A stretch of 64,000 nucleotides of DNA from Lobosporangium transversale (taxonomy: Eukaryota > Mortierellomycota > Mortierellomycetes > Mortierellales > Mortierellaceae), in the NCBI RefSeq assembly GCF_002105155.1, contig NW_019028985.1:434001-498000 (forward strand), in the 5' to 3' direction. The notes under the pieces were generated by a model. The model searched no databases and was not told the DNA's origin. It was given only the letters and a program-made list of their open reading frames with translations. Position 1 is the stretch's first letter. The number at the start of each line of letters is the position of its first letter. Positions 1-12,859 of this stretch are shown piece by piece. A program made the position numbers and the translations under genes.

Positions 1-1
1 T

Positions 2-88
2 ATCGATCATCGTCGGCGGGAAGAGTTGGAAAAGCAAGCAACAGATTTGGGTTCTAAATTCGCACATGGCAAGAGTGCCTTCCAGTGA
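2..88 (+). CDS. C-terminal end of an unidentified protein (partial)
   Basis: An open frame enters from the left edge and ends at a TGA at 86-88. It gives 28 residues rich in Arg, Glu and Lys (starting IDHRRREELEKQ), which looks like the end of a helical tail. An AT-rich stretch follows, as expected for a 3' untranslated region. No family can be recognised from so little sequence. It could also be a chance frame. Confidence 0.4.
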   Translation: MDHRRREELEKQATDLGSKFAHGKSAFQ

Positions 89-271
89 TTTACAACATGT
101 CATTGTGTATAGTAGAGCCACAATAATATAAATGCTCATTATTTTTTGTATGGGCTGATGTGAGGATAACAATGTGGTGTATGCGTATCTCTTTTTTTAT
201 TTTATTTTATTTCGCTTTCGCTTTTTTTTTTTTTTTTATTCTTTTAAAAATACAACTCTGACCAGCATAAA

Positions 272-2207
<1,936 letters not shown>

Positions 2208-3219
2208 GGTGTAGAAATGGACTTGATGAAAGGTTGAAGAGAGAGAAAAGAGGATAAAGCTCTCTTTGACTTTAATTGGCGCGCATTTTAGGCGGGCAGG
2301 CATGCACAAGCTTAATTTTTACCCCAAAAAAATTAATGGTTTTCATGTGCGATTGACCTGTGGAGAACATAAAATAAGAGATCAAGAAACTGATGCTGAA
2401 GTTGGCTCCTGATATGTATGAACCTTTGCCGAATGCCATATACCAAGCATGTTTATCTTGGGGTATAATATAATGTAGGATAGTGAGATTCACCGATCAA
2501 GATGCCTCAGAACTCGCGGACACGTCAATTGTTGTCTCTTCCCTCTTCTTTTCCTGTAGCCGCCCGAGTGCTGGATCTACTTCGTAGCGAACCCCAACAC
2601 TGACTCATGAAAGAAAAGTTATTCCAGGCGGCTAGCCCTGGACTGGGAATGATGGTGATCGTCTCTGCTCGTGGACGTGAAAAAAGCGCGCGTCCAACAC
2701 TAAGGTTAAGGGGCGTGATGCAGGATTTTGAATAGAATTTGTGCGACAGAAATATCCAATGAGAAGCTGCAGCAAATAGTTCCCTCTTTCACTTCTCACT
2801 TGTAAGGGCAATTGGACTATCAGATTTTTACTGCAATCAAGGCATCCATTGATGTATCCATGGCGTTCATGGTCATCCATCTATCGATCAAACTAACCAT
2901 TCGTATTTAACATCTTTGTTCTATATGACTAAACACGTTGTGTGCATCTCTATCTGCCATAATCAACATGGACAACTTTTCCTATACTTTGATTGAAAAC
3001 ACCTTATAAACCAACTTTGTTGGCGAACCTTCGATACTCAACTTTATGGAATCTGGAATCAATGTTTATTTTCGACACTCAATTTGGGCGATTACATGAT
3101 GAAATAATGATTTTATTGGGCGGAACAAATCAATCAAAAAAAAAAAACTCTTTTGCTCTTCGGATTGATTTAACCGGAAAAACTAACACTGGAACTGATG
3201 GAAAATAACAACAGACATA
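2208..3219. other. Divergent intergenic region between ECT1 and eS7
   Basis: About 1 kb separates the two start codons and must hold both promoters. I found no convincing gene, tRNA or repeat. A short A run lies at 3136-3147 near the eS7 side. No TATA box could be assigned with confidence. Confidence 0.5.
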
Positions 3220-4658
3220 ATGGCCAGCCACAAGATCGCCAAGAACGGCCCTGCTGATGAGATTGAGCTCTCTGTCGCTCAAGCTCTCTTCGACTTGGAG
3301 AACAACGTTGCTGATTTGAAGAAGGACCTTAAGCCTCTTCAGATCTCTAGCGCTAAGGAGGTGAGTCACTGCTCCTTGCTCGACCTCTTAGTGCAGCAAA
3401 AAAAAAAAAAAAAAAAAAAGAGAGAGAGAGAGATGAAGGCTTGAGGAACGCTTTCAGGAATTAGGAGTTAATAGTCTGGATTCATACACAGGAAAGAATC
3501 AACTAAGGATGGGTCGGGAAAGTATAGCATCAGACTTCATGCAAGTCTCGTACTTGCATAAAACTGCAACAAATAATACTTCTCACTTCAGTCAGTCTGC
3601 TTTTAGTCTCTTTCACTCGGAAATCGCATCTGACTATTATTGTCTGCTTACGCCATATACAAAAGGACAGCATTAAAACAAGAGGACATCTACTATCAGG
3701 ATCAGCGAATGTAGATTTTTGTGTATAAGATACATGGCAACATAGCGACAAATGTGCACTCTTTCTAGACGTCGTAATAGCTCTGAATGTCGCGTTACAA
3801 CAAACCAGATAAAAAAAGGAAGCCATGAAGCGCTTACGTTTTGTACTGTTGGAGTATTGTATATCTGATCTGACCCATTTGTCTTCAATCTTCAAACTTT
3901 CAGATTGAGACCGGTAACGGCAAGAAGGCCATCGTTGTCTTCGTCCCCGTTCCTCAGTTGAAGGCTTTCCACAAGGTCCAACAGAGGTATGGATGGACTT
4001 GACATACTAGAGCTTTTTGAGCATGCAATGGAGGGGGAAAAAAAGACAACAACAAGAGCTATACAACGACATTCTGATACCTTTCCCTGAACTTTTATTT
4101 TTTTATTCAAAACAACACAGACTCACTCGTGAGCTTGAGAAGAAATTCTCTGACCGCCACGTCGTCTTTGTTGCTCAACGCCGCATCATGGCCAAGCCCA
4201 CCCGCAAATCTCGTGCCAAGCAGCAGCGTCCTCGCTCCCGCACTCTTACCTCGGTTCATGAGAAGCTTTTGGAGGACTTGGTCTACCCCACTGAGATCAC
4301 TGGCAAGCGCACCCGTGTCCAGACTGATCAACGCCGCATCATCAAGGTGTACGTGTTTCATCATTTTTTAATTGCATTTGTTTATCATTACACCCGGAAA
4401 TTTGCTTGACTATAGCTCTCTACGTTTATATATATATATATATATATACTAATATTTTTTTTTCCCTCTTTACTTTTATAATTATTTTACTTCCATTATC
4501 ATTCATTTACTTCGAACGGTTATTTTGTATTCTTTAGTTTCCTTGATGCCAAGGACTCTACTTCCTTGGAGTACAAGCTTGATACTTTCTGCGCAGTCTA
4601 CAAGCGTTTGACTGGAAAGGAAGTTGTATTTGAGTTCCCTGCCCACCACGCTGAATAA
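3220..4658 (+). CDS. RPS7: 40S ribosomal protein eS7
   Basis: A structural protein of the small ribosomal subunit. Four exons, 3220-3360, 3904-3986, 4121-4348 and 4538-4658, join in frame to 190 residues, the usual eS7 length. Recognisable segments are the helical start ending [13 protein letters not shown], the strand [20 protein letters not shown], the basic block [20 protein letters not shown], the stretch [18 protein letters not shown] as coded by exon 3 ([18 protein letters not shown]), and the ending [11 protein letters not shown]. The ATG at 3220 is the only one that begins the conserved N-terminus. Intron 1 (3361-3903, 543 bp) is long for this window and opens with GTGAGT followed by an A run. 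Intron 3 carries a TA dinucleotide run near 4430. Confidence 0.96.
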
Positions 4659-4879
4659 ATATTCTTTATTTTTTTCTCGCTACAACTCTCAATCTCTCTC
4701 TCTAGCCCTCTTCATGCGGCTTACTCAGGGCTATCGATCAAAATAAAATGATATTGCCTCATTGTTCACTTACATCCTACAGATGTAAGATGGTAGTAAT
4801 AAAAAAAAAATAAAAAAAAAATAAAAAAAAAATAAAAAAAAAATAAAAAAAAATAAAAAAAAAATAAAAAAAAAAAAAC

Positions 4880-4916
<37 letters not shown>

Positions 4917-5498
4917 CCTGTTAACAAGAACCCACAGAGGTGAGGAATTTTATTTCATAATCTCGCTCTAAAGTAATGATATCGCCCTCAACTATGAAAC
5001 AAGCGAAACTCTCAAAGTTCGCACGGGATGGCTGTGAAGAGCCAATTCGTATCCATGTTTTTCTCTACCAATGTACACCGTGATCGGTACTCGAAGTCCA
5101 TCCTTCCGATGTGGCCTGTTGCGCCCGTGAAAAGCCGCGGAGGCTGGCGTGCCGACTCTAGCTAAGGACGACTTTTTAATTTTTTCTATTCGATCAAATC
5201 CACTGGCATGTGGACCCAAATCTTGCGGGATTGGTCTGAAAATTTCTACTTTGGACTCCGTCAAACTTTGTGATCATCGCTGTCCTAGTCAAGTGGGTGG
5301 ATGGGGGGATGTGCTGCCAGATGTACCGCTGGTTCGGCTGGGGGGTGGAATATATACCTAAGACATGTGGCCAGCCAGGCGACTTAGGGTAGTGCACCCA
5401 CGATCTTAGCCTTAGCGGAGAACACTAGGCTGTCTCGGAGAGAAAGTATAAAAACTCAAGCAAATCCCTGACCTGGCACATGTTTGCTTCACTTTATG
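4659..5498. repeat. Intergenic region with A10T tandem repeat and T34 tract
   Basis: Past the eS7 stop, 4801-4880 is built of A runs split by single T at 4800, 4811, 4822, 4833, 4844, 4854 and 4865, so the period is 11 (once 10). After CCAA, an unbroken T tract runs 4883-4916. Each A-T-A joint recreates AATAAA, the canonical poly(A) signal, on the eS7 strand. The remainder (4917-5498) holds no gene that I can support. Confidence 0.7.
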
Positions 5499-5577
5499 TG
5501 CCTTAACCAGGACTCGAACCCGGCCCCTGGGCTAGACAGGGGGGTGCCCTGACGAGTATACTACTCAGCCATTGGGC
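5499..5577 (-). ncRNA. tRNA-like element with Pol III A and B boxes (tRNA pseudogene or SINE head)
   Basis: On the minus strand the sequence TGGCTGAGTAGT (about 5558-5569) fits the A box, and GGTTCGAGTCC (5511-5521) is a perfect B box. A T arm folds with five pairs (CCGGG/CCTGG around TTCGAGT), and a CAGGG/CCCTG stem lies where the anticodon arm should be. The acceptor arm pairs only at its first three bases (GCC/GGC), the anticodon loop is too short or lacks U33, and extra bases precede the T arm. It therefore does not fold as a working tRNA. A perfect 7-bp inverted repeat (GGCACAT/ATGTGCC, 5474-5502) follows at its 3' end. It could be a SINE head, a dead tRNA or a Pol III ncRNA. Confidence 0.5.
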
Positions 5578-5704
5578 TTACCTTTATCTTGGTACAACAC
5601 TTCAGTGTGTTCTATGTATTTGCGTCTCGTTGCGGTTTTTAAGGGCATCTCAGTATAACCCCCCGGTTCTTAAGACAGTGATTTTTTCAGCTTTCATATC
5701 AGGA

Positions 5705-5711
5705 GCGGCTT

Positions 5712-5752
<41 letters not shown>

Positions 5753-5777
5753 GTGTGTTCAATCCACACAAGCCGCA
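5705..5777 (+). tRNA. tRNA-Phe (GAA)
   Basis: A 73-nt sequence folds into a standard cloverleaf without an intron. The acceptor pairs GCGGCTT with AAGCCGC, the D arm is GCTC/GAGC, the anticodon stem is TCAGA/TCTGA around loop CTGAAGA, and the T arm is GTGTG/CACAC around TTCAATC. The anticodon GAA lies at 5738-5740 with U33 before it, so it reads Phe codons. The 3' flank has TTCTTTTTT, a normal Pol III stop. Confidence 0.96.
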
Positions 5778-6567
5778 TTCTTTTTTCGAATGATTGCCTA
5801 TCTTCTGCTTGGGTCGCTCGATGAGGATCTTTGCAGAAGTATGTATCTTGTTTTTTCTTTTTCTTTTTCTTCAATAAAAGCGTTATAAAATCAGTTCGGA
5901 AGATCATTGTAGTGTTATCAGAACACCATTAGTGGAAGCTTTGGATTCTATAGAAGTTATGGCGAACCCTGCTCCCTACTGGGCTTGTTGACTACGAAGA
6001 TCATCTTTCTTGATGCGACCCAGCTGTCAAAAGCGATATCCTCCATCACTATCAGCCTTGGTCCTGGGCGCTTTCTCACCAACACTTTGCCGCTCTCTCA
6101 GCATTTCTGCTACTCCTATCTTGCCATTCTCGATCGACTTGAAACAACGCCACATATATTCATGGCACGATACCATTGGGGATTGTCCCTACTCACGGTC
6201 TATAGGCTATGTTAACTGAATATGCGCATGGAATTGGACTTCATTGTTACGACACTTCAAACGGTTCGCCACGGATGAATGTACAATGTGTGATCTTTAA
6301 GGATCCTCTTTTAGTTCCCATCAATGGGATGGTTCCAACTTGATTCATTTGTAACCGATGGGATCTACCAGCATATCATTCTTTTACCGCTGCTTCTTAC
6401 TATAATACTTTCTATTTATATCACTAGAACCGTGGCCTCAACTCACATTGATGACTGAACTTAACATGTTCTTTAAATACATAAGCGGAAATTATCTTGT
6501 TATTTTTTGTGTTCTGTGCATTCTCTGTTGTAGTAATGAAATATGAGTGGTATAATCAATAATAAAT
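5778..6567. other. Intergenic region after tRNA-Phe
   Basis: After the T-rich Pol III stop there is a CTTTTT-type run at about 5850-5872. I see no gene, RNA fold or repeat in the rest. Its right end is the 3' flank of the first channel gene. Confidence 0.5.
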
Positions 6568-8016
6568 CTATGGCTTATCGTCTCGGCGAGATGCAAAATT
6601 ATGGATATGTTCTTGCACGACACACAGCTGTGCTCGTTGTTCCTCCATACGCTCGTCAAACCTCCTCTGCTGATCCATCATTTGCTGTTGCATCTCACTC
6701 ATATGGGTCAATAGCTTAATAAGTTCTCCACGAAGGTCCGAAATAATCTCCTTCTGTTCCTGACACTGCTTTCCTTGGAGCTGTAGCACTTGACTTGCTT
6801 CAACTTTCTTATCACCTTCGTTAGTCTGTGCTTGGTTTACGACTCCTCCTGTCTCTTCTTTGATTATGTCACCGGCCTTGGCATAAAAGTCTTTTTGTTC
6901 TTGTGGCGTTGCCATGTAATAGATCCGCTCTGGAAACAAACTCCGTACCTGAAAATAATCCAGAAAAGCTATAAGGCGCCATCACATACAGCATAGGTTC
7001 AGTAAGTTGTCGGCAATATAAAGAAGTAAAATGGAGTCACATAATCATCTCATAGAGGGTTCAGGCCTCACCTGGATCATGATATAGCAGGTTCTCTGCA
7101 CTTTCCACATATCTCAGTCTGTTCTCTGTCCAAACCAATCGCCACGTTTCATCACCGACATTGAAGGCCACATTCATCAATGCTAGAAAAAAAATGGATG
7201 GTGAGATTTTTTTTTTTTTAACACTATTTCAGTCCTGGGAATACAAGATACAAGTCATCCTAACTTACCAATGAGGACGTTGAGCAGCAAGATAGTTGTA
7301 AAGAAAAAGTATATGAACATCATGAACTGAAATGCCCAGTTTCTTTCGCCAAAAGTGTTGCTGACCGGGTCCCACACGCCACCCTAATTGCACATAAATA
7401 AAGAGGGCCTTAGTAACTCTATACACCTATGGGTAGTCTCTATTTATAACAAGATGTCTAATAGGTGCATGCTACTGATATCAAAGGATTAACTCACCAA
7501 AAAGAAATATGTCGAAAAGAATGCATGAAGGAAGTGCTTCGGGAAGCTGACATCCTCTTTCAAGTCTTCGCAATTGTCATATGGACATGCCCAATATAAG
7601 TGCAGGATTGCAGTTGCAAAGGCAAAGATTCCTACAGCAAAGAACATGAAGAAAACGCGAATGCGACCTAAAATTTGGACAACAATTGTGACGAAATGAC
7701 ACACTCTTTCGTTGACTCTGAGCTCGAACAGCTATTTTCAATGCAGATGAAGGTGTACGATAGCCAGGAAGAAAAAGAAAAAAAAATCAGCTCTAAAGAC
7801 AGCATAAAGTGATAAAGCGTATCAGAATAATATGGACCGCAATGATTTCATGAACCACGACTTACAAAGTGAAGACAAATAAGGAGCACTGAAAAGCTGA
7901 GTAAAGACGTATTCCCCTCGCGATCCTCCTGGATAATGTTTACAATCTGTAGGATGCTTCCTACAAGCGGCAAGGTGAATGCAAGCAGATCGACATAGTT
8001 ATATGGTGACCTGAAC

Positions 8017-8053
<37 letters not shown>

Positions 8054-11000
8054 AAAGAGTAAAGAGTACATCAGAATCAGGAATGGATATCACTGGCGCT
8101 TAATGCCCGCCATAAAGATGGTATGGACTTACGTGAGATATCGCTGTGGATCGTGTAAACACTGGATCAGTTCGAGCAACAGAAAAACAACAGCAAAGCC
8201 TGAAATAACAGCGAACAGTCCCAAGAGTAGGCTCGGTTCAGGGCTGTAGACTTGCATGAACATAGTTGTCAGTATTAGCAGGTAGTATATACACTGCCAT
8301 ATGAAACGCATTAGCCAGTACTTGAAGCCGATAGTATTCCTAAGGAAGTGACAGAAAATAAAAACAATAATGAGTACACAGAACTGATAAAGGCCCGTAT
8401 CCATCCTGAAGAGCGCCATCTACCATTTGTATTCGACCAAGGCAGAAAGAACTGGGTTATCTAGAGCCTCAAGTGGGAAGTTGTGACACTCGACGGCCTT
8501 ATTAGGGTTGGGCACTAGCTTAAGCTTGATAAGCTGAATCAGTGTCTGAGTCCATGATGGGAGGCCGAGATGTAGGGTCTGCTTCCGAGAAGATTCTGAT
8601 TGGACCAATGACGCTGGCTTTTGTACGGTCCATAGCATGTCAAACAAAGCAACAAAAATATCACGCGAGCAGTCTTTGGGGTTTTCAGACAACACTACAT
8701 CTGTGCTGTGGTTTAGCTTCATCACTGGGTTCTCATACTCGAATAGTGTCTTAGTGGAGTTCGCCCAAAATCGCCATCGGAACGCAGGAGGAGGCGCAAT
8801 GACGTGATGGTTAATGAGGAACTCGCGGTCTTGAATAGGGACAAATGTTAAGGCATTCAAGGTGCGAAGAGCAAGCCTGCTGTGTTGGCGGCTCCCGAAG
8901 AGCGCCTTGAGGGTACATGTTACCGGCTTAAGGAAAATGACATCCTTTTCCTCCTTGGCTCGAGAAATACAGTAGTCGATAATAATCTCAGCAAGAATGG
9001 TCATTCGAGGTTCTAGCTCTGAATGCTGGAGCAAAATCGCTACAGGACTTGTAGTAACATCCAGATCAGGCCTTGGGACCCAGGAGCTATGGTTGAGTTC
9101 AAGTAACACACGCATGAAGCGGGCGCGCTGTTCGATATCTTCTGCTGCGACATTTTGGCATATGTAATACATGACATTCTTAGAGAGATCCTCAGGATCT
9201 GGGTGGTGATTGATATACCGCCTTACATAGCGAATAATGGCTCGTTGGACAGTCTCATTGCCTTCGGGAAACATTGCAAACAAGACCTTGAGTCCTTCCA
9301 GGAAATGTAAAGACTTGTTTGAGGCGAACGTATCTTCTGCACGTGGCTGAAGACAATGCGTAGGATCTTCTTGGCGTGGGCCCGCCTTGGCAAACACTTC
9401 TCCATGTTTACACTGCAAGACATCGGTGAACACGTTCAACAGTATCATGCAGTTGTCCATTATGCAAGGGAACAGAGGCACCCACCACGCCAGCAATAGC
9501 TCCAAGTCATCATCAAATGTCTCCGGAAGACCCCAAATCATGACAAAGGTGCTTGTGCATACAATCATCCGTCGAGCGTCCGTCTGGAATACAACTCTGT
9601 AAGGACTCATAAACACCACACCAGGAATCGTTGCAGGAGGGATGGTAAGCGCCACTCGCTGTCGTTGGCGCTCATCAGATATTGAGATGATGCACGAGTT
9701 CTTGTCGACGTCTCCTTGAATTTCGAGTGAAAATTTCAGAAGCGAGGGCAAAACGAAGCTCTTGATGCCTGATTCCATAGACTCCCAGTCAACTACCCGT
9801 GCTTGCGACACCTCATCCTCACATAATCCGTTACAGGTGCATTCTAGTTCAGTTCTGACATCCTCTTCTGTCACCAGATCCAATTTCGATCCATGAACAG
9901 AGTAGAGCAACTTCCAATCTTCATTGTTGATAGATGGCTGTGGAGCTCCTATCATGAATCGAGCGGAGAAACGCTTGAGGATGGATAGGTTGGTAGAATC
10001 CAAGAGAAGTCCGACCGTTTGGCGACCACAGTCATGTCCTGTACCAGACAACTGCCTTAAGGCCAATATATGAGAGTCATTGGTCAAGAACACATCATTT
10101 ATATTGCCAAGGGATGCTAGATGCGTTTCTGACCATCTTCTGCGCAATACAATGGTTTGATTGAAATACTCATGACTTGCCCATACATGCCAATCGCTGG
10201 AGAGACAGAAATCTGCCATCGTTGATCTTCTCCGGAAAGCATGGGAAACGAGAGCCCCTGTCTTCAAGTCACAAGTCAATAGCCTATCACAGGTGCTCAG
10301 CCAGGACATGTATCTACCTTGAATTGATTGGAGGACCAGATATGATTCCCACAGCCATGGGAGCCTTTCATCGATGCCATAAAGCCGAATTGATCGAATA
10401 TGAGACCATGATCCATGCACTGCATAAATCTCCACCGTCCTCGTCTCACAAGATATATAGAGCTCATCTCTTTCATCTTGAGCCTTTGTGTCAATGATAT
10501 GGAACTTGCCTACTTTGCAATTCTTCGCTGCAACAGATTCATTGAATTCTAGTTTTTCAAGGCACCGTAATTTAGAAGCTATAGTTGCCTTCTCGCTTAG
10601 GGGCACCTGATGAACTAGATCGTGTTTGAAAACCGATAAACCGTTCGTTATGCAGTAATAATCAGATAGCACCAGAGCAACCATTGAGGCATTCCAGGAG
10701 AGTGAGATTGTACAAAGCCTGCCGCGCGCATAGTATTCATGCGATGATCTTGTTAAAGGTAATTGAACACGACCACAATGCCTCGTCTCTGTCTTAGGGC
10801 TGTTATTGTAATTCTTTAAATGCATCTCATCAAGCGTGACAGCAAGAGGGGCTTCGTACTTGATGGCCCAAAGATCTAATTGAATGCACATCTCCACTGC
10901 TGATAAGGTGCCGATGTAGTTACCATCTCCAGAGACTGCGTAATCTAGAATGGTAGCCTGCTGTGGGGGTCCTGATATGTTTGTGGATTCATCTTGGATC

Positions 11001-12234
11001 CCAACGTCGATGGACCAGATGTAAGGACGATGGATATATGTATGTGCTGCTATGATATTGAATAGAAGAGGAGCCTATCAGTCTCTTCGGCCACTTATCT
11101 TTACTATGAATATATATAAGTGAATGGGCTTGCCTACCATTAATAGTTGACTGGAGAGAGTCCAACTCAATGTAGTGAAGCTCGATAGCTCCAGGATCGC
11201 ATGGTGTGGAGCCCTGTGACAATTTCACGCTCATCCAGCATTTGACATCTTTCTGGTATCCATGAGTCTGTTGATGCAGTTTTAATCTTAATATCCCTGT
11301 CCCAGAGTTCACTATCGGACGGTCGTGAAGGAGAGGGGATTAGTATTTTACTCCACGATAAAAAAGTAGTTGCAGTATGCTGTGGGTTACCTAAGTCTGT
11401 GAGATCGCGTTTTGTTAATTGCTAGGATGTAAAGGAACAAGAATGGGTTGTCAATATGTTGGTGGAGCCTTATTTTACGCAATACATAGTCGCTTTTCAC
11501 TAAATATGATACCTCGATAGGGCCTAGCTCACTAAAAGCTATATATCCAAGTTGAAAAGCAATCGACTCAACACACTCCATGTTCAGTTTTTTAAGGGAG
11601 AGACCTAGGATGACATTGTATAGACCACTCATATCAGGATGTCCTCCTATCCACTATATTGTAATGTGTTAGTTTTGCTGGCTTGAGAAATGAAATCTCT
11701 AGCACCAAACGGCCGGAAACCTACGCTAATGAATTGTCTGGAGGCTGGCACTTCTACAGATGGTTGTTCCCTGTGTACGAGTGGGTTATACAGATTCACG
11801 GAAATCGATTTGGTCAGAGACTAATGAGCCTTCGTCTATTCAGTGGCCAATACTAGAGCGATCATAATAGCTGCTTACTCTGGAGTGCATCTGAGGTGGA
11901 AATTGTCAGAATCATCCTTGATCTCCTTATTTTCGATGAAATACCACTTGAAGTCTTTGAATAGCCAGCAATTTTTTTTTTTTTTTTTTTTTTTTTGGTT
12001 TTTGTGTACATCCATTGGTCCATATTAGATTGCTATTCAAGGTTCTTGTTAAATACAAAATTATGGTTGATGGATCAAAATTGAGCTACCTGGTTCTCGG
12101 TCAGTGATAGCATTGCCTGGTGGCATTTGCTTCGTATCTTTAAGCCCATTAGTGACTATGTTGGAAGTGATGGTCTGGTTATTGATTGCATCAACGGCTT
12201 TCTCTGTTGAAATATTTACAATGCAGTCTCCCAT
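6568..12234 (-). CDS. WD40-propeller / TRP-like ion channel fusion protein, copy 1
   Basis: Probably a membrane cation channel gated by, or carrying, a large cytosolic propeller. Exons 5-12 join in frame: 11138-11311, 8424-11049, 8133-8339, 7866-8010, 7498-7731, 7269-7383, 7072-7182 and 6568-6929. Upstream exons are at 12090-12234, 11879-11954, 11725-11820 and 11391-11653. The total is about 1,515 residues if all are used. Exon 6 holds propeller blades (YAVSGDGNYIGTLSAVEMC, MIVCTSTFVMIWGLPE) and then a helical region. Exons 7-11 hold six hydrophobic helices: S1 WLMRFIWQCIYYLLILT, S2 LLLGLFAVISGFAVVFLLLE, an S4-S5 like LRVNERVCHFVTIVVQILGR, pore stretch STYFFLGGVWDPVSNTFG, and S6 LLLNVLIALMNVAFNVGDE, typical of TRP channels. 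The tail is a Gln/Glu-rich coiled coil. Junctions 2-3 and 4-5 do not stay in frame with the sites I see, so the N-terminus is uncertain. Confidence 0.75.
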
Positions 12235-12859
12235 CTCTCCTGAGTTTAGCAGGATGAATGAACGCCGTTGAGAATATGTGCAAGCTGAGGGAAATGTTGT
12301 ATATATCAGCGGCAATTGACCAAAGCGTGCCAAGTACTGAGGCGGAGAAGGAAGTACTGAAAAGGTCAGAGAGGATCCGGGAGGATAGCGAAGTAGGATG
12401 GGAAGATTAGAGAGGGAGAAGGAGGAAGAAGCAAGAAAGGAAGATCAAAGAAAGAAAGAAAGAAAGAAATGTGAGCACAGATGGGTTTACAGAGAATGGG
12501 AGGCGGGGCAACGACAACCATATTCAACGATTAGACTAGAGTAGATGCTCACTCGAACTTGTTTTTGTGCCTCATTAGCTAAAGAAACCCCTGTCAAGTC
12601 CGCGGGATTGAAATAAAGATATTAGAGGAAAACGAGTGTTCTTATCTGAAAACATGACAGATACAGACACAGCACTTTTATTTAATACCATCATTTATTT
12701 CTATTACTCCGAGCTTTGTTTCAAGTATGGACCCCTGAATCCGGGCGTGCAGCAGACTGTCCTCTGCCATCCAGCGTCATGTTATTGAGGCATGTATACA
12801 TGTATAGGATAAAGTACAGTAGAATGAGCTACAGGGATCCCACGCACGTTCCTATGAGG
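6611..12859. repeat. Near-identical 6.25-kb direct repeat, unit 1
   Basis: This block matches 31494-37746 in the same orientation. Reading the two side by side, I find one substitution (6728) and an A35/A33 run-length difference (8018-8052 against 32901-32933) outside the internal island 10032-10834. Introns, 3' part and the promoter up to 12859 are all included. The units lie 24.9 kb apart, with WRAP73, TSC2 and cyclophilin between them. Confidence 0.93.
10032..10834 (-). other. Diverged island within the duplicated gene, copy 1
   Basis: The island lies in exon 6 and codes for about 268 residues of the propeller (roughly residues 323-590 of the model). It aligns with 34913-35721 of the other copy at roughly 65% residue identity by eye, with a net difference of two residues, while both flanks are essentially identical. 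Differences are spread along the island and concentrate in short loops, for example YGIDERLPWLWESYLVLQ against YDIGAWAVWSPDQVLR. Shared anchors such as KAQDERDELYISC and LTCDLKTGALVSH remain. Confidence 0.9.

Noticed and set aside
8129-8419. A separate small membrane protein beginning at the ATG at 8417-8419
   Set aside because: An 84-nt GT-AG intron removes the stop before it and joins the propeller to the pore in frame. I kept it only as a possible product of intron retention.
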